Source of the DNA: CAUTXO01 sp963542625
GTDB taxonomy: Bacteria; Campylobacterota; Campylobacteria; Campylobacterales; SZUA-545
Length of the DNA stretch: 12,960 nt
Direction of reading: 5' to 3'
Assembly (NCBI GenBank): GCA_963542625.1
Contig: CAUTXO010000045.1
Span: forward strand, 1 to 12,960
The position numbers were made by a program, and so were the translations under genes. Each line of letters begins with the position of its first letter. The stretch's first letter is position 1. Under the pieces are notes generated by a model. It ran no database searches. It had not been told where the DNA came from and worked only from the letters and a program-made list of their open reading frames with translations. Shown here piece by piece: positions 6,780 through 12,825 of this stretch.

Positions 6780-7712
6780 TTGGTACAAGTTAAAATGGGC
6801 GCTCTAAGGCGGAATGAAAGCCGCATTGCCATTGCTAAAAATAGCGGCAAGATCCAAAGCAGCGTGATGGAATTTCAAGACGGGATCAAGGTTTATTTTA
6901 ACGATTTCGAGATCTACCAAGACACGAGCGCGCAGTATAAATTCGATTTTCAAGGCGTTACGATAAACATCGTTTTTGGCGCGGGGCATTTTTACGTCGG
7001 CAAAACGGGCTTTAAAATCGAGCCCCTTTGCGGCAACACGCTTATAAACTATATAAACAACGAAGAAGGCCGCGTGCATTACAGGCAAAACGCGCACGTC
7101 AAAAGCCTTTTTATCTCCATTAGCCAGCGCTTTTTGAAGGAAAATTCGTGGCTTGGCGTGCAGGATCTAATCAAAGACGCCGCGCGGTCGCAAATGCTAG
7201 CAAGCAAGCCATCAGGCGCAAAGACGGTTTTGTGCGCGCGCGAAATTTACGCGTGTTTGCAGGAGGCTAGGGTGAATTACCTTCTAGTTTGGGCGAAGAT
7301 CTTAGAGATTATTTCTTACGAGCTTTTTAGCAAGCAAGAGCTCCTGCGCCCAAGCGGTTTTGCGATGAGTGATTTGCAAACCTTGCAAAAGGCAAGGGAG
7401 ATCCTAGAAAACACGAGCGAGCCCGCGCCTTCTATTAAGATCCTAGCCCGCCGCCTACACACGAACGAGTTTAAGCTAAAGCAGGGCATTAGGGCGCTTT
7501 ATGGCACGAGCGTTTATGGCTTGCACCTTCGGGCAAAGATGAACGAGGCAAGGCGCTTGCTAACTAGCACGGATTTAAGCGTATGCGAAATTGCCGCCCG
7601 CCTTGGTTATAAGCAGCCGCACGGGCTAAGCGTGGCGTTTAAGAAGATCTTTGGCGTTACGCCTGGATCTCTAAGGAAGCAAGGAAATAACACGGCGGGT
7701 GGTGGATCTTAG
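6780..7712 (+). CDS. AraC-family transcriptional regulator, PchR type
   Basis: DNA-binding regulator expected to sense an iron chelate and control the divergent uptake operon. The 310-residue product has an N-terminal ligand/sensing region (about 30-190) and a C-terminal double helix-turn-helix. The first HTH is SIKILARRLHTNEFKLKQGIRAL (218-240). The second is around SVCEIAARLGYKQPHGLSVAFKKIFGVTPG (267-296), matching the AraC signature. The NEFKLKQG-RALYGTSVYG-LRAKMNEARRLL arrangement is characteristic of the PchR subgroup. The start is the TTG at 6780: AAGGAGG (6769-6775) is just upstream, a stop codon (TAA 6768-6770) closes the frame behind it, and the first ATG is 19 bases from the ribosome binding site. 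The second in-frame Met at codon 6 is less likely. The gene ends in GGTGGATCTTAG, merging into the GATC-rich intergenic region. Confidence 0.9.
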   Translation: MVQVKMGALRRNESRIAIAKNSGKIQSSVMEFQDGIKVYFNDFEIYQDTSAQYKFDFQGVTINIVFGAGHFYVGKTGFKIEPLCGNTLINYINNEEGRVHYRQNAHVKSLFISISQRFLKENSWLGVQDLIKDAARSQMLASKPSGAKTVLCAREIYACLQEARVNYLLVWAKILEIISYELFSKQELLRPSGFAMSDLQTLQKAREILENTSEPAPSIKILARRLHTNEFKLKQGIRALYGTSVYGLHLRAKMNEARRLLTSTDLSVCEIAARLGYKQPHGLSVAFKKIFGVTPGSLRKQGNNTAGGGS

Positions 7713-7877
7713 GAGCTTGAGAGATCTTTGGCGCGGTAGATCTTGGAGCCCGCGCAGCACTTGAGATCTGGAAGGTTTAGCGCGGCGATCTTGCGCGCAC
7801 TCACGGCTTAGGATCTTGTGGCGTCAAGATCTTTGCAAGATCTTAAATGCCAGTGTAGGGCAGGGCGCTAGACTTTT

Positions 7878-7909
7878 AAGATCTTAGGACGCGCAGAGCC
7901 TAAGATCTT
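7878..7909. terminator. 11-bp perfect inverted repeat, possible bidirectional transcription end
   Basis: AAGATCTTAGG (7878-7888) and CCTAAGATCTT (7899-7909) pair perfectly around a 10-base loop. It lies between two convergent genes, where a hairpin could stop transcription from both sides. There is no U tract on either strand, so classic intrinsic termination is not supported. Confidence 0.35.
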
Positions 7910-7964
7910 GCACCCCGCGTGGCGGTAGGATCTTGTAGATCTTAAAGCCTTAGATCTTAGCGCG

Positions 7965-8027
7965 CGCCAGCACCACACGAGTGCAGCACCCACGCCACCA
8001 CCGCCCGAGCACCCGCCAGCACCACAC
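7965..8027. repeat. 14-bp direct repeat pair in a C/A-rich stretch
   Basis: CGCCAGCACCACAC occurs at 7965-7978 and again at 8014-8027, 49 bp apart. The intervening DNA is equally rich in CCACC-type triplets. On the minus strand this is a G-rich 3' region just downstream of dcuB. Confidence 0.8.
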
Positions 8028-8042
8028 CCGCTCGCGCTTTTA

Positions 8043-9728
8043 TTATAGGTAGCCCGCCAAATGCGTAAAGCCGTATCCCGCCACGCAAGAAGTAAAAACG
8101 CCGATGAGCCCCGGGATTATAAAGCTGTGATTAATAACGAACTTGCCGATGTGCGTCGTGCCCGAGCGGTCAAACTGAATGGCGGCAAGGTCGCTTGGGT
8201 AGGTTGGCAAAATGTAGTATCCATAGCACGCCGCCGCAAAGGCTAGAATGATGGCGGGGCTTACGCCTATGCTAAGCGCCAGCGGCACAAAAGCCGTCAG
8301 CGCCGCGGCTTGCGAATTAACAAACTTTGAAACAAGCAGCAGCATTACAGCGTAAGTCCAAGGGTGCTCGCGCACGATGTCGCCAAGCACGGTTTTCATC
8401 ATCGGTGTATGCACGCCAAACATCGTCTCCGCCATCCAAGAGATCCCAAACACCGCCACAAGCGCAATCATACCCGAGCGGAAAATCTCATTTTTGCCGA
8501 TTTTTGAGGCGTCGGGTTTTGTAAAAATGATAATGAGCGCGCCCGCTAGCAGCATAAAGATCTGAATAACATTAACCATACTGAGGCTAGAGGGTTTAAC
8601 CGCCGTGTCTTTTATCACAATCTTTGCTTGCGGCAGGGTTTGCACCGCCGCGTTTGCCACGCCAGCGCCCGTCGCCGCTTGCGTAAGGAGAACGTCGCCG
8701 TCTTTTGCCTTTAGGTTAATCACGCCTTTTGTATCGTAAATTTCCACGCTCTCATAGCTTGCGCCACGGCTAGCCTTGCCGCCGCTAACGTTTATGGCAA
8801 TAGGTTCATCGCCCGCAAAGGCTAGGATCTTGCCCTCTTTAACGTCAAAATGTTTTAGCGTTTTTTCGCCTGAAACTATCTCCACGCTGTAAGCGGCGTA
8901 GCTTTTTCCCCACGCAGGGCGCAGATCTTTGAAGTAGCCAAGCACCGCCACGACTAAAATTGCGCCGATGAAAATCCACATCGCCGCCCAAGCAGAAGCG
9001 GGCAGCTTTTTGCCAAGCAGCGTGGTGGCGTCTCCATAAACGTATTTTTTGAACTCTGGATCTTTGATTTTGCTTTGAAAATCCGCGTCTTTGTCTAGAT
9101 CTTTGCCCCTAAACCAGCTAAAGATCCCGATGGCAAGCACGCCAAGGAGCGTTGATGGAATGGTGATTTTTAGCAGATCCACGTAGCCGTCAAAGCCCGC
9201 AATTGGGTTTTGCGCGTTTATCAAAAACGCCGTTAGCGTTACCACCGCCACGCTCACAGGGCTTGCGATAATTCCAAGCTGAGACGCAACGGAGCTTGCC
9301 GCCATCGGGCGCTCGGGGCGAATGCTGTTTTTGATAGCGATGTCATAAACAATCGGCAAAATCGTATAAACCACGTGCCCCGTCCCGCACAAAATGGTAA
9401 GCGACGACGTTACAAAAGGCGCTAGAATGCTTACATATTTAGGGTTTTTACGCAAAACGCGCTCGGCAATTTGCAGCATCACATCAAGCCCACCGCTTGC
9501 TTGCAGCGTGGCAGAAGCCACCACGACGGCTAGGATTGTTAGCATAACGTCTATTGCTGGCTTGCCTGGCTGAATATTAAAGCCAAAAACCAAGATGATA
9601 AGCCCCACGCCGCCTAGCATTCCAAGCGCAATTCCGCCCTTTCTGGCGCCGTAAAAAAGGCTAACCAAAACCACCAAAAGCTGAATGGCAAACTGCACGC
9701 CCTCGCTTAAATTCGTTAAAAAATCCAT
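8043..9728 (-). CDS. dcuB: Anaerobic C4-dicarboxylate transporter DcuB with an extra central domain
   Basis: Inner-membrane fumarate/succinate antiporter used in fumarate respiration. The match to DcuB is very close in long blocks: FYGARKGGIALG (25-36), QPGKPAIDVMLTILAVVVAS (53-72), LQASGGLDVMLQIAE (75-89), LRKNPKYVSILAPFVT (92-107), FRGKDLDKD (206-214), SKFVNSQAAAL (467-477), and CYGYYILPTYPSDLAAIQFDRSG (501-523). The ATG at 9728 has GGAG six bases upstream. The protein is 561 residues, whereas the E. coli protein is about 446. The difference is nearly all in one block, residues about 275-382 (8583-8906), inserted between LRPAWG and SMVNVIQIFMLL. In E. coli DcuB these two segments are almost adjacent. 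The insert has no transmembrane helix, is rich in Gly, Val, Lys and Asp, and looks beta-rich. It has no neighbouring aspA or fumarate genes in this window. Confidence 0.95.
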   Translation of the reverse strand: MDFLTNLSEGVQFAIQLLVVLVSLFYGARKGGIALGMLGGVGLIILVFGFNIQPGKPAIDVMLTILAVVVASATLQASGGLDVMLQIAERVLRKNPKYVSILAPFVTSSLTILCGTGHVVYTILPIVYDIAIKNSIRPERPMAASSVASQLGIIASPVSVAVVTLTAFLINAQNPIAGFDGYVDLLKITIPSTLLGVLAIGIFSWFRGKDLDKDADFQSKIKDPEFKKYVYGDATTLLGKKLPASAWAAMWIFIGAILVVAVLGYFKDLRPAWGKSYAAYSVEIVSGEKTLKHFDVKEGKILAFAGDEPIAINVSGGKASRGASYESVEIYDTKGVINLKAKDGDVLLTQAATGAGVANAAVQTLPQAKIVIKDTAVKPSSLSMVNVIQIFMLLAGALIIIFTKPDASKIGKNEIFRSGMIALVAVFGISWMAETMFGVHTPMMKTVLGDIVREHPWTYAVMLLLVSKFVNSQAAALTAFVPLALSIGVSPAIILAFAAACYGYYILPTYPSDLAAIQFDRSGTTHIGKFVINHSFIIPGLIGVFTSCVAGYGFTHLAGYL

Positions 9729-9792
9729 TTTTTCTCCAATAAGGGCGCAATTTTATTTGATTGTAGATTATGCCTAGCTTAGTGCTTGCGCC

Positions 9793-9825
9793 CTAAAAGC
9801 ACTGCGCGTTATATCGTGCTTTTAG
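9793..9825. promoter_or_regulatory. 10-bp perfect inverted repeat between divergent genes
   Basis: CTAAAAGCAC (9793-9802) pairs with GTGCTTTTAG (9816-9825) around a 13-base centre. The arm centres are 23 bp apart, about two helical turns, which suits a dimeric repressor or activator site as well as an RNA hairpin. It has no U tract. It lies about 65 bases upstream of the dcuB start and 75 upstream of the leader frame. Confidence 0.45.
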
Positions 9826-9862
9826 CCCCTGCCCGAGCTATTTTGATGGATTTTAAGTTTAG

Positions 9863-9894
9863 TTTCCTTACAATTTTTGCCTATCTTAAGGAAA
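9863..9894 (+). promoter_or_regulatory. Hairpin that would cover the ribosome binding site of the leader frame
   Basis: TTTCCTTA (9863-9870) and TAAGGAAA (9887-9894) are perfectly complementary with a 16-base loop. The right arm contains the AAGGA Shine-Dalgarno of the ATG at 9900. In RNA the stem is weak (two GC pairs), so any control would be modest. Confidence 0.35.
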
Positions 9895-9899
9895 ATTTT

Positions 9900-10098
9900 A
9901 TGAATTTTACTGCGTTACGTCCTTTGTTTAGCTCCCGCGGGGGGGGGGGCATTAACTGGTCTTTATAAACTCCTAGCCAAAAACCGCCGCACAAATTTTG
10001 CGCGCTGGATCTTTCTTTGCCCTAGCGCCACCAAAAACCAGCCCCGTGCCCTTTGCGCCAATAGCTTCAAAGCTCATCAAAACGGGAGCGCGCTTTGA
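9900..10098 (+). CDS. Possible phase-variable small leader ORF with an 11-G tract (out of frame here)
   Basis: ATG at 9900 follows AAGGA at good spacing and starts MNFTALRPLFSSR. It then enters a run of 11 G (9939-9949). As sequenced, the frame ends at TAA 9966-9968 after 22 codons. With 10 G (or 13) it stays open for 65 codons and stops at TGA 10096-10098. That stop overlaps the TTG start of the cytidylyltransferase as TTGA, the usual sign of translational coupling. I do not recognise the product; the downstream part (ALTGLYKLLAKNRR...) is basic and shows no membrane helix. It may be a genuine small protein or only a leader whose translation delivers ribosomes to the next gene. A chance open frame of 49 codons is not negligible. 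Confidence 0.45.
9939..9949. repeat. Poly-G tract, 11 G
   Basis: Uninterrupted run of 11 G. Tracts of this length are hot spots for slipped-strand mispairing in Campylobacterota and commonly switch surface-structure genes on and off. It sits 39 bases into the leader frame. Sequencing error in the homopolymer is an alternative explanation for the frame break. Confidence 0.95.
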
Positions 10099-10484
10099 AA
10101 AGGGTCATCACATACGGCACTTTTGATTTGCTCCATTACGGCCATATACGCTTGCTTGAGCGGGCAAAAGCCCTTGGCGAGCATTTGACCGTCGCCGTTT
10201 CATCAGACGATTTTAACCGACAAAAAGGCAAGTCGTGCGTGTATGGCTATGCCGAGCGCGCGCGGATTTTGCAAGCTGTGCGTTACGTTGATGCCGTTAT
10301 TTGCGAGAGCTCGTGGGACCAAAAGGTAAAAGATGTGATTGAAAACAAGATAGACGTTTTCGTTATGGGCGATGATTGGCGCGGCAAGTTTGATTTTTTG
10401 CGCGAGTATTGTCAGGTGGTTTATTTGCCAAGAACGCCCGATATTTCCACAACGCAAGTAAAGGAAAGGCTTTCTGGTAAATAG
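10095..10484 (+). CDS. tagD: Glycerol-3-phosphate cytidylyltransferase-like protein (TagD family)
   Basis: Cytoplasmic nucleotidyltransferase expected to make CDP-glycerol from CTP and glycerol 3-phosphate, a donor for glycerophosphate units on surface polysaccharide. The 129-residue product is the normal length for TagD and holds both defining motifs: HYGH (14-17) near GTFDLLHYGH for CTP binding and RTPDISTT (113-120), matching the family RTxGISTT. YAERARILQAVRYVDAV (52-68) and VFVMGDDWRGKFD (88-100) also fit. The start is the TTG at 10095 with GGGAG (10084-10088) six bases upstream. It overlaps the stop of the poly-G leader frame. A related ethanolamine-phosphate or other small-alcohol specificity cannot be excluded, because this short fold is shared. 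No partner transferase is next to it, although the phase-variable membrane protein at 12229 may act in the same surface pathway. Confidence 0.88.
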   Translation: MKRVITYGTFDLLHYGHIRLLERAKALGEHLTVAVSSDDFNRQKGKSCVYGYAERARILQAVRYVDAVICESSWDQKVKDVIENKIDVFVMGDDWRGKFDFLREYCQVVYLPRTPDISTTQVKERLSGK

Positions 10485-10542
10485 GGGGCTTGGCTTGTCT
10501 TTGGAATTGGTCTTGAGTGTAGATCTTTGGCGCAGATCTTAG

Positions 10543-10605
10543 CGCTAGATCTTGAACGGATCTTGCGCCTGCCAAAGATCTTGCACGCCGCGCCAAGCTT
10601 GCCAA
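10543..10605. repeat. Duplicated GATC-rich block, copy A
   Basis: Begins CGCTAGATCTTGAACGGATC (10543-10562) and continues to GCCAAAGATC. It is then followed directly by AGATCTTGCACGCCGCGCCA (from 10576), ending GCTTGCCAA at 10605. Copy B carries the same two segments in the same order but with about 30 extra bases between them. Confidence 0.85.
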
Positions 10606-10724
10606 GATCTAAAGCCTCGCCACACTTTAAAGAACTTGCGCGGGAGCCATCTCAAAGATCCACACGCAAAAGATCTTTCACGCTCCCCACGTCCTAGATC
10701 TTGAGCGTCCGCCAAAGATCTTAA

Positions 10725-10811
10725 CGCTAGATCTTGACGGATCTTGTGTCCGCCAAAGATCCTAGCGCTGCCACTGCTCCTAGATCTTGCACGCCGCGCC
10801 AAGCTCGCCAA
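10725..10811. repeat. Duplicated GATC-rich block, copy B
   Basis: Segment 10725-10761 matches 10543-10580 with one deletion and a few changes. Segment 10782-10811 matches 10576-10605 with one mismatch (C for T at 10806). The pair of blocks lies about 180-206 bp from copy A, indicating local duplication followed by drift or insertion. Confidence 0.85.
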
Positions 10812-10874
10812 AGATCCTAGATCCTAGCCCGCCGCCAAGGCTAGCCACCGCGCGCGATTAAACCTTTTTACGCT

Positions 10875-10892
10875 AAATTTTCACGAAAATTT
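10875..10892. promoter_or_regulatory. A/T-rich inverted repeat just upstream of the radical SAM gene
   Basis: AAATTTTC (10875-10882) and GAAAATTT (10885-10892) are separated by two bases. With a one-base bulge the symmetry extends to CTAAA...TTTAG. It abuts the AGGAG ribosome binding site at 10894-10898. An 18-bp near-palindrome of this kind suits a dimeric repressor operator. Confidence 0.4.
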
Positions 10893-10901
10893 TAGGAGTT
10901 T

Positions 10902-12218
10902 ATTATCAAAAGTCTCATCGAAAAAGCCGCCGTGCATTTCGCACATAACGCTATGCAGCGCTCTCTTTATGAGAATTTAAACATCAGCGTCCTAGACGCG
11001 CCGCTAGCCAAAACGCCGCGCGCGGGGGTGCAGTATATGCTTTACGCGCACGTGCCTTTTTGCCACACGTTTTGCCCGTATTGCTCCTTCCACAAATACT
11101 ATTACGACGCGGATCTCGCCAAGCGCTACTTTGCCGATTTGCGGCAAGAAATGCGCCTTGTCAAGGCGGCGGGCTTTGATTTTAGCGAGCTTTACGTAGG
11201 CGGCGGCACGACGCTCATTAACGAAGAAGAGCTAGAAAAAACGCTCATTTTGGCTAAGGATCTTTTCAGTATTAAAAGCGTTTCTTGCGAGAGCGACCCA
11301 AACCATATAGATCCCGCTAGCCTAAAGCGTTTTTCAGGGCTTATTGACCGCCTTAGTATCGGCGTGCAAAGCTTTGATGATGACGTTCTAAAAAAGGTTG
11401 CGCGCTATGAGCGCTTTGGATCTGGCGCGGTCTTGCAAGAAAAGCTAAAAAAGGCGCTAGGCGTTTTGCCCACGGTTAGCATTGACCTAATTTTTAATAT
11501 GCCAAACCAAACGCGCGAGGGGCTTTTGCGCGATATTAGCGTTGCAAAATCCATTAACCCCGACCAAATCAATTTTTACCCGCTGATGAAGTCGCAGCTA
11601 ACGCGCGAGGCGATTGCAAAGGCGCTAGGCGTCTCAGACACCGACCGCGAATACGAGTTTTACACGCTCATTTGCGAGAGTTTTAAGGATTACCACCAAA
11701 CAAACGCTTGGGCTTTTGGGCGTAGCGCGGACAATTTGCCCGATGAATACGTTGGCAGCCATCACGAGTATTTGGGCGTGGGGAGTGGGGCGTTTAGCTT
11801 TCTAGGCGGCGAGCTTTTGATTAACGCCTTTAATTTGCTGGATTACTCAGCGCTTATTGCGGCGGGCAAAAGCCCCGTTATTGCGCGAGCGGGCTTTACG
11901 CGGCGCGAGCGGCTAAAATACATCTTTTTGACCGAGCTTTTCGACGGCGCGGTGGATACCCTGAAGTGGCGCGCGGCGCACGGGGCTAGTATTTATAGGG
12001 ATTTGCTCCCAGAACTCGCCCTTTTGCGCGCGGCGGGGGCTATCCGCAAAGATGGCGTGCTTATTAAGCCGACGTTTTTTGGGCGCTACCTAAGCCTTGT
12101 GCTAATGCGCGATTTTTACGTGGGGATGGATAAGGTGCGGGCGCTTTTTAAAGACGACGCGAAAATCAAAAACGCAAAAAAACTCCGCGTGATGAGCGAG
12201 CAGATCCGCGCGGTGTGA
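10902..12218 (+). CDS. HemN/HutW-like radical SAM protein (coproporphyrinogen III oxidase-like family)
   Basis: Radical S-adenosylmethionine enzyme with a 4Fe-4S cluster on CHTFCPYC: cysteines 44, 48 and 51 in numbering from the GTG at 10932. YVGGGTTLI (88-96) binds the SAM amino group, LSIGVQSFDDDVL is the family QSF segment, and INFYPLMKSQLTREA is a later conserved stretch. The fold is that of HemN, HemW and the anaerobic haem-degrading HutW/ChuW proteins. Which reaction it performs cannot be decided from sequence, but a haem link would fit an iron-scavenging locus. Start choice is unusual. The only ribosome binding site is AGGAG at 10894-10898, followed by the in-frame TTT ATT ATC AAA AGT CTC ATC GAA. 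There is no ATG, GTG or TTG in the proper window; the nearest standard start is GTG 10932 without a binding site. I favour an ATT (10902) or ATC (10905) start giving IKSLIEKAAVHFAHNAM. The next gene follows after 10 bases. Confidence 0.88.
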   Translation: MIKSLIEKAAVHFAHNAMQRSLYENLNISVLDAPLAKTPRAGVQYMLYAHVPFCHTFCPYCSFHKYYYDADLAKRYFADLRQEMRLVKAAGFDFSELYVGGGTTLINEEELEKTLILAKDLFSIKSVSCESDPNHIDPASLKRFSGLIDRLSIGVQSFDDDVLKKVARYERFGSGAVLQEKLKKALGVLPTVSIDLIFNMPNQTREGLLRDISVAKSINPDQINFYPLMKSQLTREAIAKALGVSDTDREYEFYTLICESFKDYHQTNAWAFGRSADNLPDEYVGSHHEYLGVGSGAFSFLGGELLINAFNLLDYSALIAAGKSPVIARAGFTRRERLKYIFLTELFDGAVDTLKWRAAHGASIYRDLLPELALLRAAGAIRKDGVLIKPTFFGRYLSLVLMRDFYVGMDKVRALFKDDAKIKNAKKLRVMSEQIRAV

Positions 12219-12228
12219 AAGGTTTTAA

Positions 12229-12825
12229 ATGCTAAAACAGGGTAAGTGGAATTTACGGCGGATCTTGGTTGTTTATTACGTGGTTTTTGTGGCGACGGTT
12301 TTAGTTGCGTCTTGGGTTAATAAACAGTTTGATTGGGATATGCTGGGTTACACAGCAAGCGCGCTGCATTTTGAAAATTCAGACACGGCGGCAATTCACA
12401 AAACGGTTTATGAAGCTTTAAAAAGCGCGGCAGATCCGAAGGATTACGCCAGCTTAACGCAAGGGAGCCCCTATGTGGCAAATATGTTCGCCCGCGCGGA
12501 TTGGTTTGCGCAGCAGCTGCCATACTATGAAATTAGGCTTATTCACAACGGGCTTATATATTTGTTCTACAAAATGGGCGCGAATATTATGCTAGCGCCG
12601 TTTGTTGTGTCTGTAATGGCGGCGGGGCTTGGGCTTATTGCTTTGTTTTTTGCGGGGCTAAACCGCCTTGATGATCGGCTGATGTTTCTTTTGCCTTTTG
12701 TGTTTATGTTCTCTGACGGGCTTTACGTGGCTAGAATGCCTACGCCAGATAGCCTTGGCTTTGCGTTTTTTATGCTTTTTGCGTATTTATTGCTGCGGGG
12801 GGGGGCAAGCCATTACTCATTTTAA
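12229..12825 (+). CDS. Phase-variable multipass membrane protein, GT-C glycosyltransferase-like (interrupted by poly-G)
   Basis: Likely a membrane glycosyltransferase using a lipid-linked donor, or a related surface-polysaccharide enzyme. The N-terminus has a first transmembrane helix (about 11-29) followed at once by NKQFDWDMLGY (31-41), the position and acidic pair expected of the first external loop in GT-C enzymes. A soluble loop (42-105), helices around 121-142 and 150-166, and RMPTPDSLGF (169-178) follow. The ATG at 12229 has AAAGG six bases upstream and sits 10 bases after the radical SAM stop, so the two are probably co-transcribed. The G tract at 12797-12805 has nine G; in this state the frame ends after 198 codons at TAA 12823-12825, truncating the protein. 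With 10 G it reads on in an equally hydrophobic, sensible frame to the window edge. The gene is therefore recorded in an off state. Confidence 0.7.
   Translation: MLKQGKWNLRRILVVYYVVFVATVLVASWVNKQFDWDMLGYTASALHFENSDTAAIHKTVYEALKSAADPKDYASLTQGSPYVANMFARADWFAQQLPYYEIRLIHNGLIYLFYKMGANIMLAPFVVSVMAAGLGLIALFFAGLNRLDDRLMFLLPFVFMFSDGLYVARMPTPDSLGFAFFMLFAYLLLRGGASHYSF
12797..12805. repeat. Poly-G tract, 9 G, inside the membrane-protein gene
   Basis: Run of nine G between CTGC and CAAGCC. One added base restores the downstream frame, so this tract is a candidate on/off switch. Confidence 0.95.

Larger units (their letters stand above)
7713..8042. other. Convergent intergenic region filled with AGATCT-type palindromes
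   Basis: There are 12 GATC sites between 7713 and 7960, about one every 20 bases, where chance predicts about one. Most have the form (A/T)AGATCTT or GGATCTTG. The remainder (7961-8035) is a C/A-rich, T-poor stretch with a 14-bp direct repeat. No gene is visible. It separates the ends of the regulator (plus) and dcuB (minus). Confidence 0.85.
9729..9899. promoter_or_regulatory. Divergent upstream region of dcuB and the poly-G leader frame
   Basis: Contains the dcuB ribosome binding site (GGAGA on the minus strand at 9733-9737) and -10-like TACAAT (9760-9765, minus) without a clear -35. Two inverted repeats listed separately follow. In contrast to the other long intergenic stretches it contains no GATC. 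No gene is seen. Confidence 0.5.
10485..10893. other. Long intergenic region with a GATC-palindrome array
   Basis: Between 10521 and 10831 there are 16 GATC sites in about 310 bases, mainly AGATCTT, GGATCTTG and CCAAAGATC. Partial duplications inside it are listed separately. Two minus-strand frames here both start MASLARRARS only because of the duplicated DNA and are not genes. The last 50 bases are A/T-rich and presumably carry the promoter of the radical SAM gene. Confidence 0.85.

Noticed and set aside
6780..7097. Antisense open frames inside the regulator and inside the operon (for example 6804-7097 minus, 1894-2349 plus)
   Set aside because: They overlap well-supported genes, lack domains and ribosome binding sites, and are expected by chance in GC-richer codon usage.
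8001..8035. Three-tetrad G-quadruplex on the minus strand after dcuB
   Set aside because: GGG runs are present but two of the loops would be about 12 bases, so the support is weak.
7713..8042. Insertion sequence remnant
   Set aside because: No transposase-like frame, no target duplication and no single pair of terminal inverted repeats; the structure is many short palindromes.
10363..10811. Two minus-strand frames both beginning MASLARRARS
   Set aside because: Their similarity comes from the duplicated GATC-rich DNA. One also overlaps the cytidylyltransferase gene, and there are no ribosome binding sites or recognisable domains.
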